Positions 7,001 through 14,988 of a stretch of 15,225 nucleotides of DNA are shown here, piece after piece. The stretch comes from Candidatus Latescibacterota bacterium (GTDB lineage: Bacteria; Latescibacterota; UBA2968). The translations under genes were made by a program, and so were the position numbers. A model generated the notes under the pieces. The model did no database searches, had not been told where the DNA came from, and worked only from the letters and a program-made list of their open reading frames with translations. The stretch lies in NCBI GenBank assembly GCA_018650745.1, contig JABIFK010000158.1:1-15225 (forward strand). The letters run 5' to 3'. Each line of letters starts with the position of its first letter. Positions within the stretch are counted from its first letter, which is position 1.

Positions 7001-10000
7001 ATGAAAAACCGCTTCAGAGTTGCATTGTTTGCTCTTGTTGCGTTTGCTTTGGCGTTTGGAATGAGTTTTGACGCTGTTGCGCAAACGACAACGGGTAAAA
7101 TATCAGGACGTATTACTGATAAGAACACAGGTGACCCCTTGCCAGGTGCCAACGTGGTTTTGGTTGGTACAAGGTTGGGTGCTACAACGGATGTGAATGG
7201 TGATTATTTTATATTGCAAGTAAGCCCAGGTGTGTATGAAGCACAGGGTTCGCTTGTGGGATATCATACCGTGAGCACCACAGGTGTGGTGGTGAGTGTG
7301 GATCGCACGTCGCCTGTGGATTTTGCATTGACCGAATCGGCAATGGCATTGTCGGAAATTACGGTTGTGGCAGAACGCCCACCGATTGAATTAGAAGTGT
7401 CGTATGCACAAACGATTATGAAAGCCGCCGAAGTAAGAGAAGCCCCAGTGGGTCCACGTTTGCGTGATGCATTTGCTACGCAAGCTGGTGTGGATACCGA
7501 TAACTGGGGTATTACTATTCGTGGTGGGAATGAAGAAGAGATTATGTATACGATGGATGGTGTGGGTATGAAAGACAACCGCAACAACCGTCCGTATTCT
7601 TCATTTTCGAAAACGGCTTTGGCTGAAGTTCAGATTTTGACGGGTGGCTTTAGCGCCGAGTATGGCGATGCCCGTAGTGGTATTGTGAACATTATAACCA
7701 AAGAGCCGCGTCAGCTTCTGATTAGTGCTGATGGGCGTTATAACCCTGCTGGTAAGAAGCACATGGGTGATGAAGTTTACAGCTCTGCCAACTATTGGGA
7801 CAAAGGTCGGTTTGAAAATGATGGTCCCACAGGTGATTTGAATAATGATGGCACTGTAGACTTTAAAGGTTGGAATCAGGAGTTTCAAGACCGAGGTGGT
7901 CCTGCAGGTGGCTGGACAGCAGGTATTTTTGATCAGCCGATTACAAGCGTTGCACAAGCCAAAGGCATTTGGGATTGGCAACATCGCAACTTTGAGCTTG
8001 ACGGCAACAGTGGTTTTAATGCCAATGCTGCTGATCGTGAAGCGGATTATTTCTATGATGCCACGGTTGGTGCGCCACTGATTGGTGACAGAGTTGGGTT
8101 CATGTTTACCAGCCAACGTGAGCGTACGGCTTATGTATATGATTTGTCTAAGACCTCGTATCGTGACAATTTCATTCAATCTAAACTGATTATGACACCC
8201 ACGCCTACAACCAAATTCACTGTGAGTTATTTGCGTGGTTGGGCAGATGGCACTAAGAATGGTGACTTTACGGGAACGTTTATACGCTCTCAAGTTGAAG
8301 CCGCTATTCGCTTTGATGATGCGCAACAGTTTGCACCGGGTTCACAGAACAATCAGCAAACCATTACGCGCAATTATTTTACGGCGAATTGGTCACACAC
8401 ATTGTCACCCAAAACATTTTATAATGTGACAGCCCGTTATGGTAAGACCGATTGGGAAGCTACGTGGCAGAAGCCCCAAGCTGTGGGTGTACCTGTGGCA
8501 GCTATTTTCCCAGATGGCTCACTCCAAGCCGTGACAGAGAGTAACTACCAATCTGCGCAGGCTTCTGGTGCTGTGATTTTGGATGAAGCGCCTCTGGGTT
8601 GGAACTATACGAACCGCAAAGAAGATATCTTGGGTATTTATCGTTTGCGCGGTGGTGGTGGTGCCAGTCGTTCTGCTGACTGGTCAAATATCAAAGAGAC
8701 GGATGTTACATTTGATATTACAAGTCAGATGACACCTGCGCATCAATTGAAGGCAGGTATTCAATGGCATACATTTAATCTGCGTGAGTTCCGCGGATAT
8801 GTGTCTACATTGCCTAACAGACCGGAAGGTTTGGACAGTGACAATCCGGCAGATATTATTGCCACACAAACAGCTAACTTGCACAACTATCGCATTAAAA
8901 CACCGTCTTATGGTGGTGCGTTTTTACAAGATCGCATGGAATATCGCCAGATCGTTGTGAATGCGGGTTTGCGGTTGGATTTTCATAAGCCTGACAAGTA
9001 TTATGATCTTCCGAATCAACCTCACGATGACTACTTAGGTTCGAACGCCGAACGTTTGTATGCAAACCGTCGTGCGGTGCAACCTCCTACAAAGTGGGCC
9101 TTTAGCCCTCGTTTTGGTGTGTCACACCCAACAACGGCAACATCGAAGTTGTTCTTTAACTATGGTCACTTCTATCAAGTGCCCACAACCGTTGAACTGT
9201 ATCGTGCGCAGTCTGGTGCAGGCGAACCATTGGAAAACTTTGGTAATCCTTGGATTGAGATGCCTCAGACCATTGCGTATGAGTTAGGATTTGAAAAGAG
9301 TATCGAAGGTAAGTTTTTGACTTCTGGGACGGTCTATTTCAAGGACATCGACAAAGAGATCGAGGCTAATACACGTTATTATGTCAACAACTCGACGGGC
9401 CGGAGCACGCGTTGGACAACACAAGGCCGTATTAAGGATGTGCGTGGTTTTGAGTTGTCATTTAAAAAGTCTCGGGGAAAACATTTTACGGGTTATATCT
9501 CTTATGACTTCCGTCAAGAGCGCTCCAGACGCATTGGGTGGGATCGTATTTATGACGAGAACACCGTTTCTACAGCATCATTCTTGACGATAGAAGGAAG
9601 TGCCAATGGTGCCAACCCGGCATTTAAAGCACGTCCGATTTGGAAATTGGGTCTAAACTTCCGCACGCCACTTGATTATGGTGGCGATGCCAGCATGTTG
9701 AAAGGTGGTTGGGATGCCAACATCTTCTTCCGTCGCGAAGCAGGTTGGTATATGAACTATAACCCGACCAATGACATTGCATTGCAGAATGTGTTGAATA
9801 TGCAATGGACAGATTCCAATATGGCTGATTTCCGTTTGACAAAAGCCTTTGATGTGAAGGGTGCACCCCTGCTGTATTTGGAAGTGCATAACATTTTCAA
9901 CTTTAAAAACTTCAACCATATGAATGACAATGACGGTGAAGTGTTTGACTATCCTGGCACCAATGACGATAACAATGCACGTAAGTATTTTGAATCGTTG

Positions 10001-10150
10001 GGTTGGGTGGTTGATTCGAGTGGTAAGCTGCAAGAAGGCAAACGCCCAGGGTCTGATATCAATGCAACGGATTATGGTACGATCTATAGACCTTATATGG
10101 CGTTTTTAGATGCACGTGACATGTCTATTGGTTTGCAGTTCTCGTTCTAA
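7001..10150 (+). CDS. TonB-dependent outer-membrane receptor with carboxypeptidase-regulatory-like domain
   Basis: The 1049-residue product has a signal peptide (cleavage at AVA|Q, residue 28). A beta-sandwich of the carboxypeptidase-regulatory-like type follows (about 31-110: GKISGRITDKNTGDPLPGANV, then GATTDVNGDYFI). Next is a TonB-box-like SEITVVAERP at 118-127, then a plug domain (about 140-236) with ITIRGGNEEEIMYTMDGV and the GGFSAEYGDARSGIVNIITKE signature. A long 22-stranded-type barrel ends in an aromatic C-terminus, LQFSF. It would use TonB/ExbBD energy to import a ligand; the substrate is unknown. No SusD-like partner is adjacent and the SusC-type N-terminal motif is not obvious. 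AGAGGAGAG precedes the ATG at good spacing. It heads a three-gene operon with a FnIII/CTD protein and a PorV-like protein, so a surface role linked to those is likely. Confidence 0.92.
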   Translation: MKNRFRVALFALVAFALAFGMSFDAVAQTTTGKISGRITDKNTGDPLPGANVVLVGTRLGATTDVNGDYFILQVSPGVYEAQGSLVGYHTVSTTGVVVSVDRTSPVDFALTESAMALSEITVVAERPPIELEVSYAQTIMKAAEVREAPVGPRLRDAFATQAGVDTDNWGITIRGGNEEEIMYTMDGVGMKDNRNNRPYSSFSKTALAEVQILTGGFSAEYGDARSGIVNIITKEPRQLLISADGRYNPAGKKHMGDEVYSSANYWDKGRFENDGPTGDLNNDGTVDFKGWNQEFQDRGGPAGGWTAGIFDQPITSVAQAKGIWDWQHRNFELDGNSGFNANAADREADYFYDATVGAPLIGDRVGFMFTSQRERTAYVYDLSKTSYRDNFIQSKLIMTPTPTTKFTVSYLRGWADGTKNGDFTGTFIRSQVEAAIRFDDAQQFAPGSQNNQQTITRNYFTANWSHTLSPKTFYNVTARYGKTDWEATWQKPQAVGVPVAAIFPDGSLQAVTESNYQSAQASGAVILDEAPLGWNYTNRKEDILGIYRLRGGGGASRSADWSNIKETDVTFDITSQMTPAHQLKAGIQWHTFNLREFRGYVSTLPNRPEGLDSDNPADIIATQTANLHNYRIKTPSYGGAFLQDRMEYRQIVVNAGLRLDFHKPDKYYDLPNQPHDDYLGSNAERLYANRRAVQPPTKWAFSPRFGVSHPTTATSKLFFNYGHFYQVPTTVELYRAQSGAGEPLENFGNPWIEMPQTIAYELGFEKSIEGKFLTSGTVYFKDIDKEIEANTRYYVNNSTGRSTRWTTQGRIKDVRGFELSFKKSRGKHFTGYISYDFRQERSRRIGWDRIYDENTVSTASFLTIEGSANGANPAFKARPIWKLGLNFRTPLDYGGDASMLKGGWDANIFFRREAGWYMNYNPTNDIALQNVLNMQWTDSNMADFRLTKAFDVKGAPLLYLEVHNIFNFKNFNHMNDNDGEVFDYPGTNDDNNARKYFESLGWVVDSSGKLQEGKRPGSDINATDYGTIYRPYMAFLDARDMSIGLQFSF

Positions 10151-10161
10151 ATTGAGCAAAT

Positions 10162-10195
10162 GCCGGTGTTCGTAACCGAACACCGGCTTATTTTA
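10162..10195 (+). terminator. Hairpin between operon genes 1 and 2, partial terminator or RNA stabiliser
   Basis: A perfect 11-bp GC-rich stem (10162-10172 with 10177-10187) has a TAAC loop. It is followed by TTATTTTA, not a clean T run. It lies 12 bases after the receptor stop codon. The weak U tract suggests leaky termination or protection of the receptor mRNA from 3' decay, which would let the first gene be made in excess over the next two. Confidence 0.55.
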
Positions 10196-10233
10196 AAGTT
10201 TGAGAATGTTGTCTTTTTTAAGGAGTATAAACT

Positions 10234-12321
10234 ATGAAGCGATGGATTGCACTTTTGGTTGTGGGGCTGCTTTGCGGCAGTGCGCACGGTCAAAGTCATC
10301 AGCTTGGTAAATTGTGGGATGGACTGACGTGGCCGGGTGGTTTGGAAGAGAGTCGTGTAGACCCTGACATTGGCTACCGAATTGGTAGTGGTGGGTATAG
10401 TGTGGTGGGTTTGTATTCGACGTTTAGCGTGCCGTCTTATTTTGAAGCCGGCCAGAGTTTGGTAGGTACAACCCAAACGCCTTGGATGAATGACCTGTTA
10501 GATGACTTAGCAGATTTTTCTCCGGCAAAATTGGGGGGGACTCAAACGCGGTTGAACAAACCCAATCCTAAGTTTTTCCGTGTGACACCGCCAACACTCG
10601 TTCAAGATGGCAGTGAAATTTTACGGCCAGATTGGCGTTTGTTTCCCGCAGATGACGATGGCGTGCGTTCTGATTTGGGTGCTGATATGATGATCAGCAG
10701 CACCATTGTAAACTCGGAAGGTTTGCGCATTGTGACTGAGACGTATTCTTGGGCCAATGCAGAAGCCGATGATATCATCTTTGAAGTGAAGACGATTACA
10801 TATCCGACCACGCCGCATGTGATTGATTTGCGTGCAGGTGAGCGTGGTATTGCATCGAGTTCTGAGACCGCCAGTTTAAACCCTGAATACAAAGACTTGT
10901 ATTTGGGCACGAACTATTATCTGCAGCGTGGTGGTTCTGGCCCCAATGGGGGTGCTCACATTACGATTGTACCTGAAGATGGTGGGCGTGCTTTTGATGC
11001 GGGTTTGTTAGGTGGTATTTGGGATGAAGTGAACTATTACGATGATGTAGAAAAGATCGTGTATGCACACGATGGTGATGACAGTGGTAAGTTAGGCTTT
11101 CGCGCAGATGGCGATGATCGGGGCGAACCAGCACCTGGATCAGGTGATTTGCTCAGTGGTGCTGCTGCTGCCAATATCAGTGCGGGTGAGTTTATGGAAT
11201 CGCACTATAAAGGGCGTGTGTTTTTGCATATTGACAAAACGCCGACAAGCAGCCCGAATGAACTAAGTGACAACTGGTTGGAAGATAACAGTGATCCTGA
11301 AAATGCTCAGCCTCGCGTGATGCGTTGGGTGCCGGGTGAGTCTTGGACGAGTACTCGCACCGCCGATCGCAAAACCGTGCATGATTTTTATGTTCAGTCT
11401 AATACCACGCGCGATCAACGTATTGCTGTTTCAGACCCAGATCGTGCAGGTTATGTGACACAAGAGCAGATCTATCAATGGTTGACCACGTTTGGTCCTT
11501 GGGATTTGAAGTTGGGTGAAAGCATTCACATTGTATCTGCTATGATTGTGAATGGCCCCTCAGAATCTGAAAACAAACGCGTGGGTGCCCAGTGGGCAAA
11601 TGGGACTATATCATTTGCTGAAAAAGAAGCTTTTTTGGACAGTGGTTATGATTCATTGATGGCCTCTGTTGCTGTTGCGCGTCAAGCATGGGCGGGTCGT
11701 GTGGGCACAATGCCTAAGTTGCCTGCTGTGCCTGCTTGGCCTTCAAGCTTTACAGTTACTTCTGGCCCCGATCAAAATGAGTTGAGCTGGAATGCTGTTA
11801 CGGGTGCCTCTACCTATCGTGTGTATCGTTACACTGGATTCCATACAGCAGTGCCTGAATTGTTGGGTGAAGTAACGGGCACAACGTATAGTGATGCCAA
11901 TGCGCTTCGTGGTACGCGGTATTACTATTCTGTAACGGCAGTGGATGCCAGTGGCGGTGAAAGTTCTCGTTTTGCCACACGCACCGAAGCTGAAGGTGTG
12001 AGTCCTTTCCGTGGGCCGGCTTCAGACATTACACAGGTTCGCATTGTGCCTAATCCTTATCAGGTGCAAGGTGCAAACTTTACCGGACAAGCAAATAAAC
12101 TGTTGTTTGTAAATTTGCCTGCCGCCGCGCTTATTCGCGTTTTTACTGTGACGGGTGATTTGATTACTGAAATCTCACATACTTCTGGTTCTGGTGATGA
12201 AGAATGGCCATTGATGATTTCAGACAACAATCAGTTTGTGACCAGTGGTATTTACTTTGCTCACATTACCGATACCAATTCAGGTGCAACGCACATCGAA
12301 CGCTTTGTGGTCGTGCGATGA
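10234..12321 (+). CDS. Exported protein with fibronectin type III and FlgD-Ig/type IX-like C-terminal domain
   Basis: The 695-residue product has a signal peptide (residues 1-19, AHG|Q). Residues of about 20-495 are an unrecognised, Asp/Gly-rich domain with aromatic beta-type segments. A fibronectin type III fold spans about 500-588 (FTVTSGPDQNELSWNAV, STYRVYR, TRYYYSVTAVDASGGES). The end (598-695) resembles the beta-sandwich C-terminal domains that direct or anchor proteins in type IX-like secretion: RIVPNPYQVQG, LLFVNLPAAALIRVFTVTGDLI, a WPLMISDNNQFVTSGIYFAHI core, and a final ERFVVVR. It is probably exposed on or released from the cell surface. AAGGAG (10220-10225) fixes the ATG. It sits 83 bases after the receptor and 83 bases before a PorV-like gene, so the three probably work together. 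I cannot assign any enzymatic activity to the large N-terminal part. Confidence 0.85.
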   Translation: MKRWIALLVVGLLCGSAHGQSHQLGKLWDGLTWPGGLEESRVDPDIGYRIGSGGYSVVGLYSTFSVPSYFEAGQSLVGTTQTPWMNDLLDDLADFSPAKLGGTQTRLNKPNPKFFRVTPPTLVQDGSEILRPDWRLFPADDDGVRSDLGADMMISSTIVNSEGLRIVTETYSWANAEADDIIFEVKTITYPTTPHVIDLRAGERGIASSSETASLNPEYKDLYLGTNYYLQRGGSGPNGGAHITIVPEDGGRAFDAGLLGGIWDEVNYYDDVEKIVYAHDGDDSGKLGFRADGDDRGEPAPGSGDLLSGAAAANISAGEFMESHYKGRVFLHIDKTPTSSPNELSDNWLEDNSDPENAQPRVMRWVPGESWTSTRTADRKTVHDFYVQSNTTRDQRIAVSDPDRAGYVTQEQIYQWLTTFGPWDLKLGESIHIVSAMIVNGPSESENKRVGAQWANGTISFAEKEAFLDSGYDSLMASVAVARQAWAGRVGTMPKLPAVPAWPSSFTVTSGPDQNELSWNAVTGASTYRVYRYTGFHTAVPELLGEVTGTTYSDANALRGTRYYYSVTAVDASGGESSRFATRTEAEGVSPFRGPASDITQVRIVPNPYQVQGANFTGQANKLLFVNLPAAALIRVFTVTGDLITEISHTSGSGDEEWPLMISDNNQFVTSGIYFAHITDTNSGATHIERFVVVR

Positions 12322-12404
12322 GGGCTCTCAGTGGTTGGTTATTTTACCTGCCTCATGGGTAGGGGATAGACTGCAACTGACAGCTTTATAAAAGGAGATG
12401 AACT

Positions 12405-13514
12405 GTGAAACGAATCGTAAAGGCCACATACTTGCTTTTTGTTGGTTTATTTATGGCAAGTTCGATGGTGGCAGTTGTTGATGCGCAGCAAACAGATCCA
12501 TTGCGTGACCGTCAGCAAATTTTGCCTGATGGTGGCGCAGAAGAAGACAATCCTATTTTTATTAAAGTGGGGCAAGCCGGGTTTACGTTTATGAAGTTGC
12601 CGACCAATGCCCGTAATGCTGCTTTGGGTGATGCGGGTGTGGGGCAAATTGGCTCTGGTGCTGCGGGTGTGTTTTTGAATCCTGCGACCTTGGCGTTTTT
12701 TGAAGGCCGTGAAGCTTTTGCCACACATGTTGAATGGATTGCTGGTACTAAGGCAGAAGTGATTGGTGCGGCTTTTAATCTTCAAGGACGTGGAACAATT
12801 GGTATTGGTTTTCAGACGTATGATGCGGGCACTTTTAATGCCACATCAATTGATACCGATCCAGCAGGCAATGGTTTTACCAATGACGGCACTTTTTCCA
12901 CGAGTAATTATGCTATTACAGCAGGTTATGGTTTGAAGATTACCGATCGTTTTGCGATTGGTGCCAACTTTAAACTCGCGCATCAAGATTTGGGTAATGG
13001 CAGTGTGTTGGTGGGTGGTAATTTGACAACCATCAGCAATTCGAAAAATGCATTTGCTTTTGATTTGGGCACTTACTTTAACACTGGCTTTCGTAACACG
13101 GTGTTGGCGATGAGTGTTCAAAATTTCAGTCAAGAGTTGACGTATCAACGTGAATCATTTGAGTTGCCACGCAATATTCGTTTGGGTGTGTTGGTAGATG
13201 TGTTGTCGATCGCTGGCAATACGCCTGTGCCACATCACTTGAACTTGGCATTTGATATCACCAATCCTGTAGACTTTGATGAGCAAGTGCTTGCGGGTTT
13301 GGAATATACCTTCCAAGCTGCTGGTAGCCCTCTTGGATTTTCTGGCCGAGGTGGTTATAAGACCAATCACGATACGGAGAGCTTCTCGTTTGGTGGGGGT
13401 CTGAAGTATTTGACCGAAGCGGGTAAAGGGTTGAAAATTGATTATGCCTATAAGAAATTTGATGCGAATTTCTTTAGCTCTGTGCATGTTGTAACGGCTG
13501 CGATTGACTTTTAA
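12405..13514 (+). CDS. PorV/PorQ-family outer-membrane beta-barrel protein
   Basis: The 369-residue product has a signal peptide (cleavage at VDA|QQ, residue 27). Residues 56-96 carry the family hallmark: GQAGFTFMKLPTNARNAALG, then GDAGVGQ and GVFLNPATLA. The rest is barrel-like, with Gly/aromatic alternation, and ends in a terminal Phe (VTAAIDF). PorV is the outer-membrane shuttle that hands C-terminal-domain cargo from the type IX translocon to the cell surface; many FCB-group genomes encode several homologues beside CTD proteins. Here the gene directly follows a CTD-like protein, so a cargo-partner role is a reasonable inference. The start is GTG, fixed by AAAGGAGAT (12391-12399); the ATG inside that site is out of frame. 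A strong terminator follows, marking the end of the operon. The sequence does not show whether it is a true PorV or a FadL-like transporter relative. Confidence 0.87.
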   Translation: MKRIVKATYLLFVGLFMASSMVAVVDAQQTDPLRDRQQILPDGGAEEDNPIFIKVGQAGFTFMKLPTNARNAALGDAGVGQIGSGAAGVFLNPATLAFFEGREAFATHVEWIAGTKAEVIGAAFNLQGRGTIGIGFQTYDAGTFNATSIDTDPAGNGFTNDGTFSTSNYAITAGYGLKITDRFAIGANFKLAHQDLGNGSVLVGGNLTTISNSKNAFAFDLGTYFNTGFRNTVLAMSVQNFSQELTYQRESFELPRNIRLGVLVDVLSIAGNTPVPHHLNLAFDITNPVDFDEQVLAGLEYTFQAAGSPLGFSGRGGYKTNHDTESFSFGGGLKYLTEAGKGLKIDYAYKKFDANFFSSVHVVTAAIDF

Positions 13515-13544
13515 TTTTAGCCTCCAATGTGTAGCAAAATAAAT

Positions 13545-13585
13545 AAAAACGATGGCGGAACATTGTGTTCTGTCATCGTTTTTTT
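13545..13585 (+). terminator. Intrinsic terminator of the surface-protein operon
   Basis: A 17-bp stem (13545-13561 with 13567-13583, two G.T wobbles) closes on an ATTGT loop and ends in a run of seven T (13579-13585). The left arm begins with A5, so it may also stop minus-strand transcripts. It marks the end of the three-gene unit starting at 7001. Confidence 0.9.
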
Positions 13586-13599
13586 GTGTGCTTGACAAG

Positions 13600-13645
13600 G
13601 TTGCCTTCGGCGACTTATTTTTTGTCAACAGCAACAAAAAGTAAG
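13600..13645. repeat. Double-hairpin element, possibly a dispersed repeat
   Basis: The first hairpin pairs 13600-13605 with 13610-13614 plus one neighbouring base pair and closes on a stable C(TTCG)G tetraloop. The second pairs CTTATTTTTTGT (13614-13625) with ACAAAAAGTAAG (13634-13645), one wobble, around an 8-base loop. The second half resembles sequence I have seen repeated between genes in unrelated genomes, so a multicopy intergenic element is plausible. Only one copy is in this window, so repetition is not shown. Confidence 0.4.
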
Positions 13646-13797
13646 CAAAAAATGCCGTTTCTCAAGTGCCGGAAGGGCTGATTTTTCGCAAATACCGTTG
13701 GTGGATACAAGAAATCAAATGGCCTACGAGAGTGGGTGCTGTGATGGCGTATGTTGTGGGATGGAATGATGCGGAAAATCGTGATTGGTTTAACTGA
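13645..13797 (+). pseudogene. Possible 3' remnant of an unrecognised gene
   Basis: An open frame of 50 codons runs from just after a TAA to a TGA at 13795-13797, followed by a second in-frame stop TAG. Its translation is Trp- and Arg-rich (FRKYRWWIQEIKWPTRVG, then AYVVGWNDAENRDWF) and looks more protein-like than chance sequence. There is no start codon with a ribosome site; the only in-frame ATG (13744) would give 17 residues. It may be the tail of a gene cut by insertion of the upstream hairpin element. I cannot name the family, and another frame over the same region is also open, so support is weak. Confidence 0.25.
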
Positions 13798-13871
13798 TAG
13801 ATTTTGTATTATGGTGTTATTGGGTTTGATGCTTAATGTCTAAGAACGGTACATAGAAAGGTTTTGGGAGT

Positions 13872-14870
13872 ATGAATTTAAATCGACGGAATTATCCGCC
13901 GGATATGGGGATTCGGTTGCCTGCTGAGGAGATGAAGGCGCTGACGGTTCGGCTGTTTGAGGCAGTGGGGATGCCTGTGGGGGATGCGGAGGTGTTGGGG
14001 CATATTTTGAATATCAATGATCGGCGATGTTTATTTAGTCATGGGACGCGGCAGGTGCCTTATTATTTGCAGAAGATTAAAGATGGAGATGTGAATCCAA
14101 GTCCGAATATTTCTGTGGTGAGTGAGGCGCCTGGGGCTTTGGTGATGGATGGGGATGGTGGGTTGGGGTATTTTCCGTGCTATGAGGGCACGAAGAGGAT
14201 TATTGAGAAAGCGAAGACGGGGGGGGTTGCGGTGCTGACGACGCGGAATCATCAACATATCGGGTCGGCGGGGAATTATACACGATTGGCGATTGGACAT
14301 GATTGCATTGGGTTGGCGGCTTCGTCGCATCGGTCCTTTATGAAACCAGATGAATTGATTTATCGGGTTGTGGATACGTCGCCGATGAGTATTGGATTTC
14401 CGGGAGGTGAGCAACCGCCTTTGGTGATGGATATGGGTGGGGTGTTGATTCGATATGAGGAAGAGTTGTTCAATAAATTGCCGGCGACGTTTTTTAAGGG
14501 GATGGCATTGAGTGCCGCGATACGGGCTTTGGGAGGTGTGTTTGCGGGGATTTATAAGTCTGAGTATTGTGACGAAAAATGGGAGTCGAATCAGGGATCG
14601 TTTATAGCAGTGGTGAATGTGGCGCATTTTATGCCTGTGGATGAATTGAAGGCTGAGATGGATCGGTTTGTTGGAGAAGCGAGACTGACACAGCCTTTGC
14701 CTGGAATGGACCGTTCAGAATTGGCTGGTGGAAATGAATGGGCTTGGGATAAGGAGAATGTAGAAAAAGGAATCCCTGTTGGTGATGAACATCGGCAGGC
14801 ATTGCAGGATGAGGCTGATAAGTTGGGCGTAGAGACGCCGTTTGAGCGGTTTGAGGATACGCGGTTTTAG
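13872..14870 (+). CDS. Ldh-family NAD(P)-dependent oxidoreductase (malate/L-lactate dehydrogenase type)
   Basis: The 332-residue cytosolic product belongs to the family that includes ureidoglycolate, delta1-piperideine-2-carboxylate and 2,3-diketogulonate reductases; these reduce or oxidise 2-oxo/2-hydroxy acids. Visible signatures are CLFSHGTRQVPYYLQKI (53-69, with the family's SHG at 56-58), TTRNHQHIGSAGNYTRLA (123-140), SPMSIGFPGGEQPPLVMDM (170-188), a TFFKGMALS segment (206-214) corresponding to the usual YKGYGL, and the late GSFIAVVNVAHFMPVDEL block (242-259). The stretch between VMDM and FFKG is only about 20 residues, whereas relatives usually carry a longer segment with an arginine/proline-rich loop. 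The substrate is unknown; specificity may be unusual. A weak GGGAG lies immediately upstream of the ATG, and AAAGG (13857-13861) has better spacing. CGG and GGG codons dominate, unlike the surface operon. Confidence 0.86.
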   Translation: MNLNRRNYPPDMGIRLPAEEMKALTVRLFEAVGMPVGDAEVLGHILNINDRRCLFSHGTRQVPYYLQKIKDGDVNPSPNISVVSEAPGALVMDGDGGLGYFPCYEGTKRIIEKAKTGGVAVLTTRNHQHIGSAGNYTRLAIGHDCIGLAASSHRSFMKPDELIYRVVDTSPMSIGFPGGEQPPLVMDMGGVLIRYEEELFNKLPATFFKGMALSAAIRALGGVFAGIYKSEYCDEKWESNQGSFIAVVNVAHFMPVDELKAEMDRFVGEARLTQPLPGMDRSELAGGNEWAWDKENVEKGIPVGDEHRQALQDEADKLGVETPFERFEDTRF

Positions 14871-14886
14871 AGGCACCTACCCCCGG

Positions 14887-14906
14887 CCCCTTCCTGAAGG
14901 AAGGGG
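14887..14906. repeat. REP-like palindrome downstream of the Ldh-family gene
   Basis: CCCCTTCC (14887-14894) pairs perfectly with GGAAGGGG (14899-14906) around a TGAA loop, 16 bases after the oxidoreductase stop. C-rich flanks precede it and there is no T tract, so it is not a canonical terminator. Such C4TTCC/GGAAG4 hairpins are often multicopy intergenic repeats. Copy number cannot be judged here. Confidence 0.5.
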
Positions 14907-14916
14907 AGTTAAGGGC

Positions 14917-14988
14917 AAGGTCAAAAGTAAGATCAAAAGTAAGATCAAAAGTAAGATCAAAAGTAAGATCAAAAGTAAGGTTAAAAGC
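14917..14988 (+). repeat. Six-unit 12-bp tandem repeat
   Basis: Four identical units AAGATCAAAAGT (14929-14976) are flanked by one diverged unit on each side: AAGGTCAAAAGT at 14917-14928 and AAGGTTAAAAGC at 14977-14988. Units are joined with no spacer. The period is a multiple of three, and one frame reads K-(I/V)-K-S repeatedly until a TGA at 14998-15000. There is no start codon or ribosome site for this frame, so I do not call it a gene. Confidence 0.95.

Larger units (their letters stand above)
13515..13871. other. Intergenic region with terminator, hairpin pair, open-frame remnant and weak promoter
   Basis: After the operon terminator this 357-base gap carries two adjacent hairpins (13600-13645), an open frame without a proper start (13645-13797), and a promoter-like pair TTGGTT (13785-13790) and TATTAT (13807-13812) with a 16-base spacer that could serve the downstream oxidoreductase gene. 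No RNA gene was recognised. Confidence 0.5.

Noticed and set aside
7001..10150. SusC/SusD-type glycan uptake system.
   Set aside because: The receptor has the regulatory-like N-terminal domain, but no SusD lipoprotein follows. The next gene has a different architecture with a CTD and no lipobox.
13155..13637. Minus-strand 160-codon frame overlapping the PorV-like gene end and the terminator.
   Set aside because: It is antisense to a well-supported barrel gene and crosses its terminator hairpin; the translation shows no family features.
14917..14988. CRISPR array.
   Set aside because: Units are only 12 bases and contiguous with no spacers, and there are no cas genes nearby. It is a simple tandem repeat.
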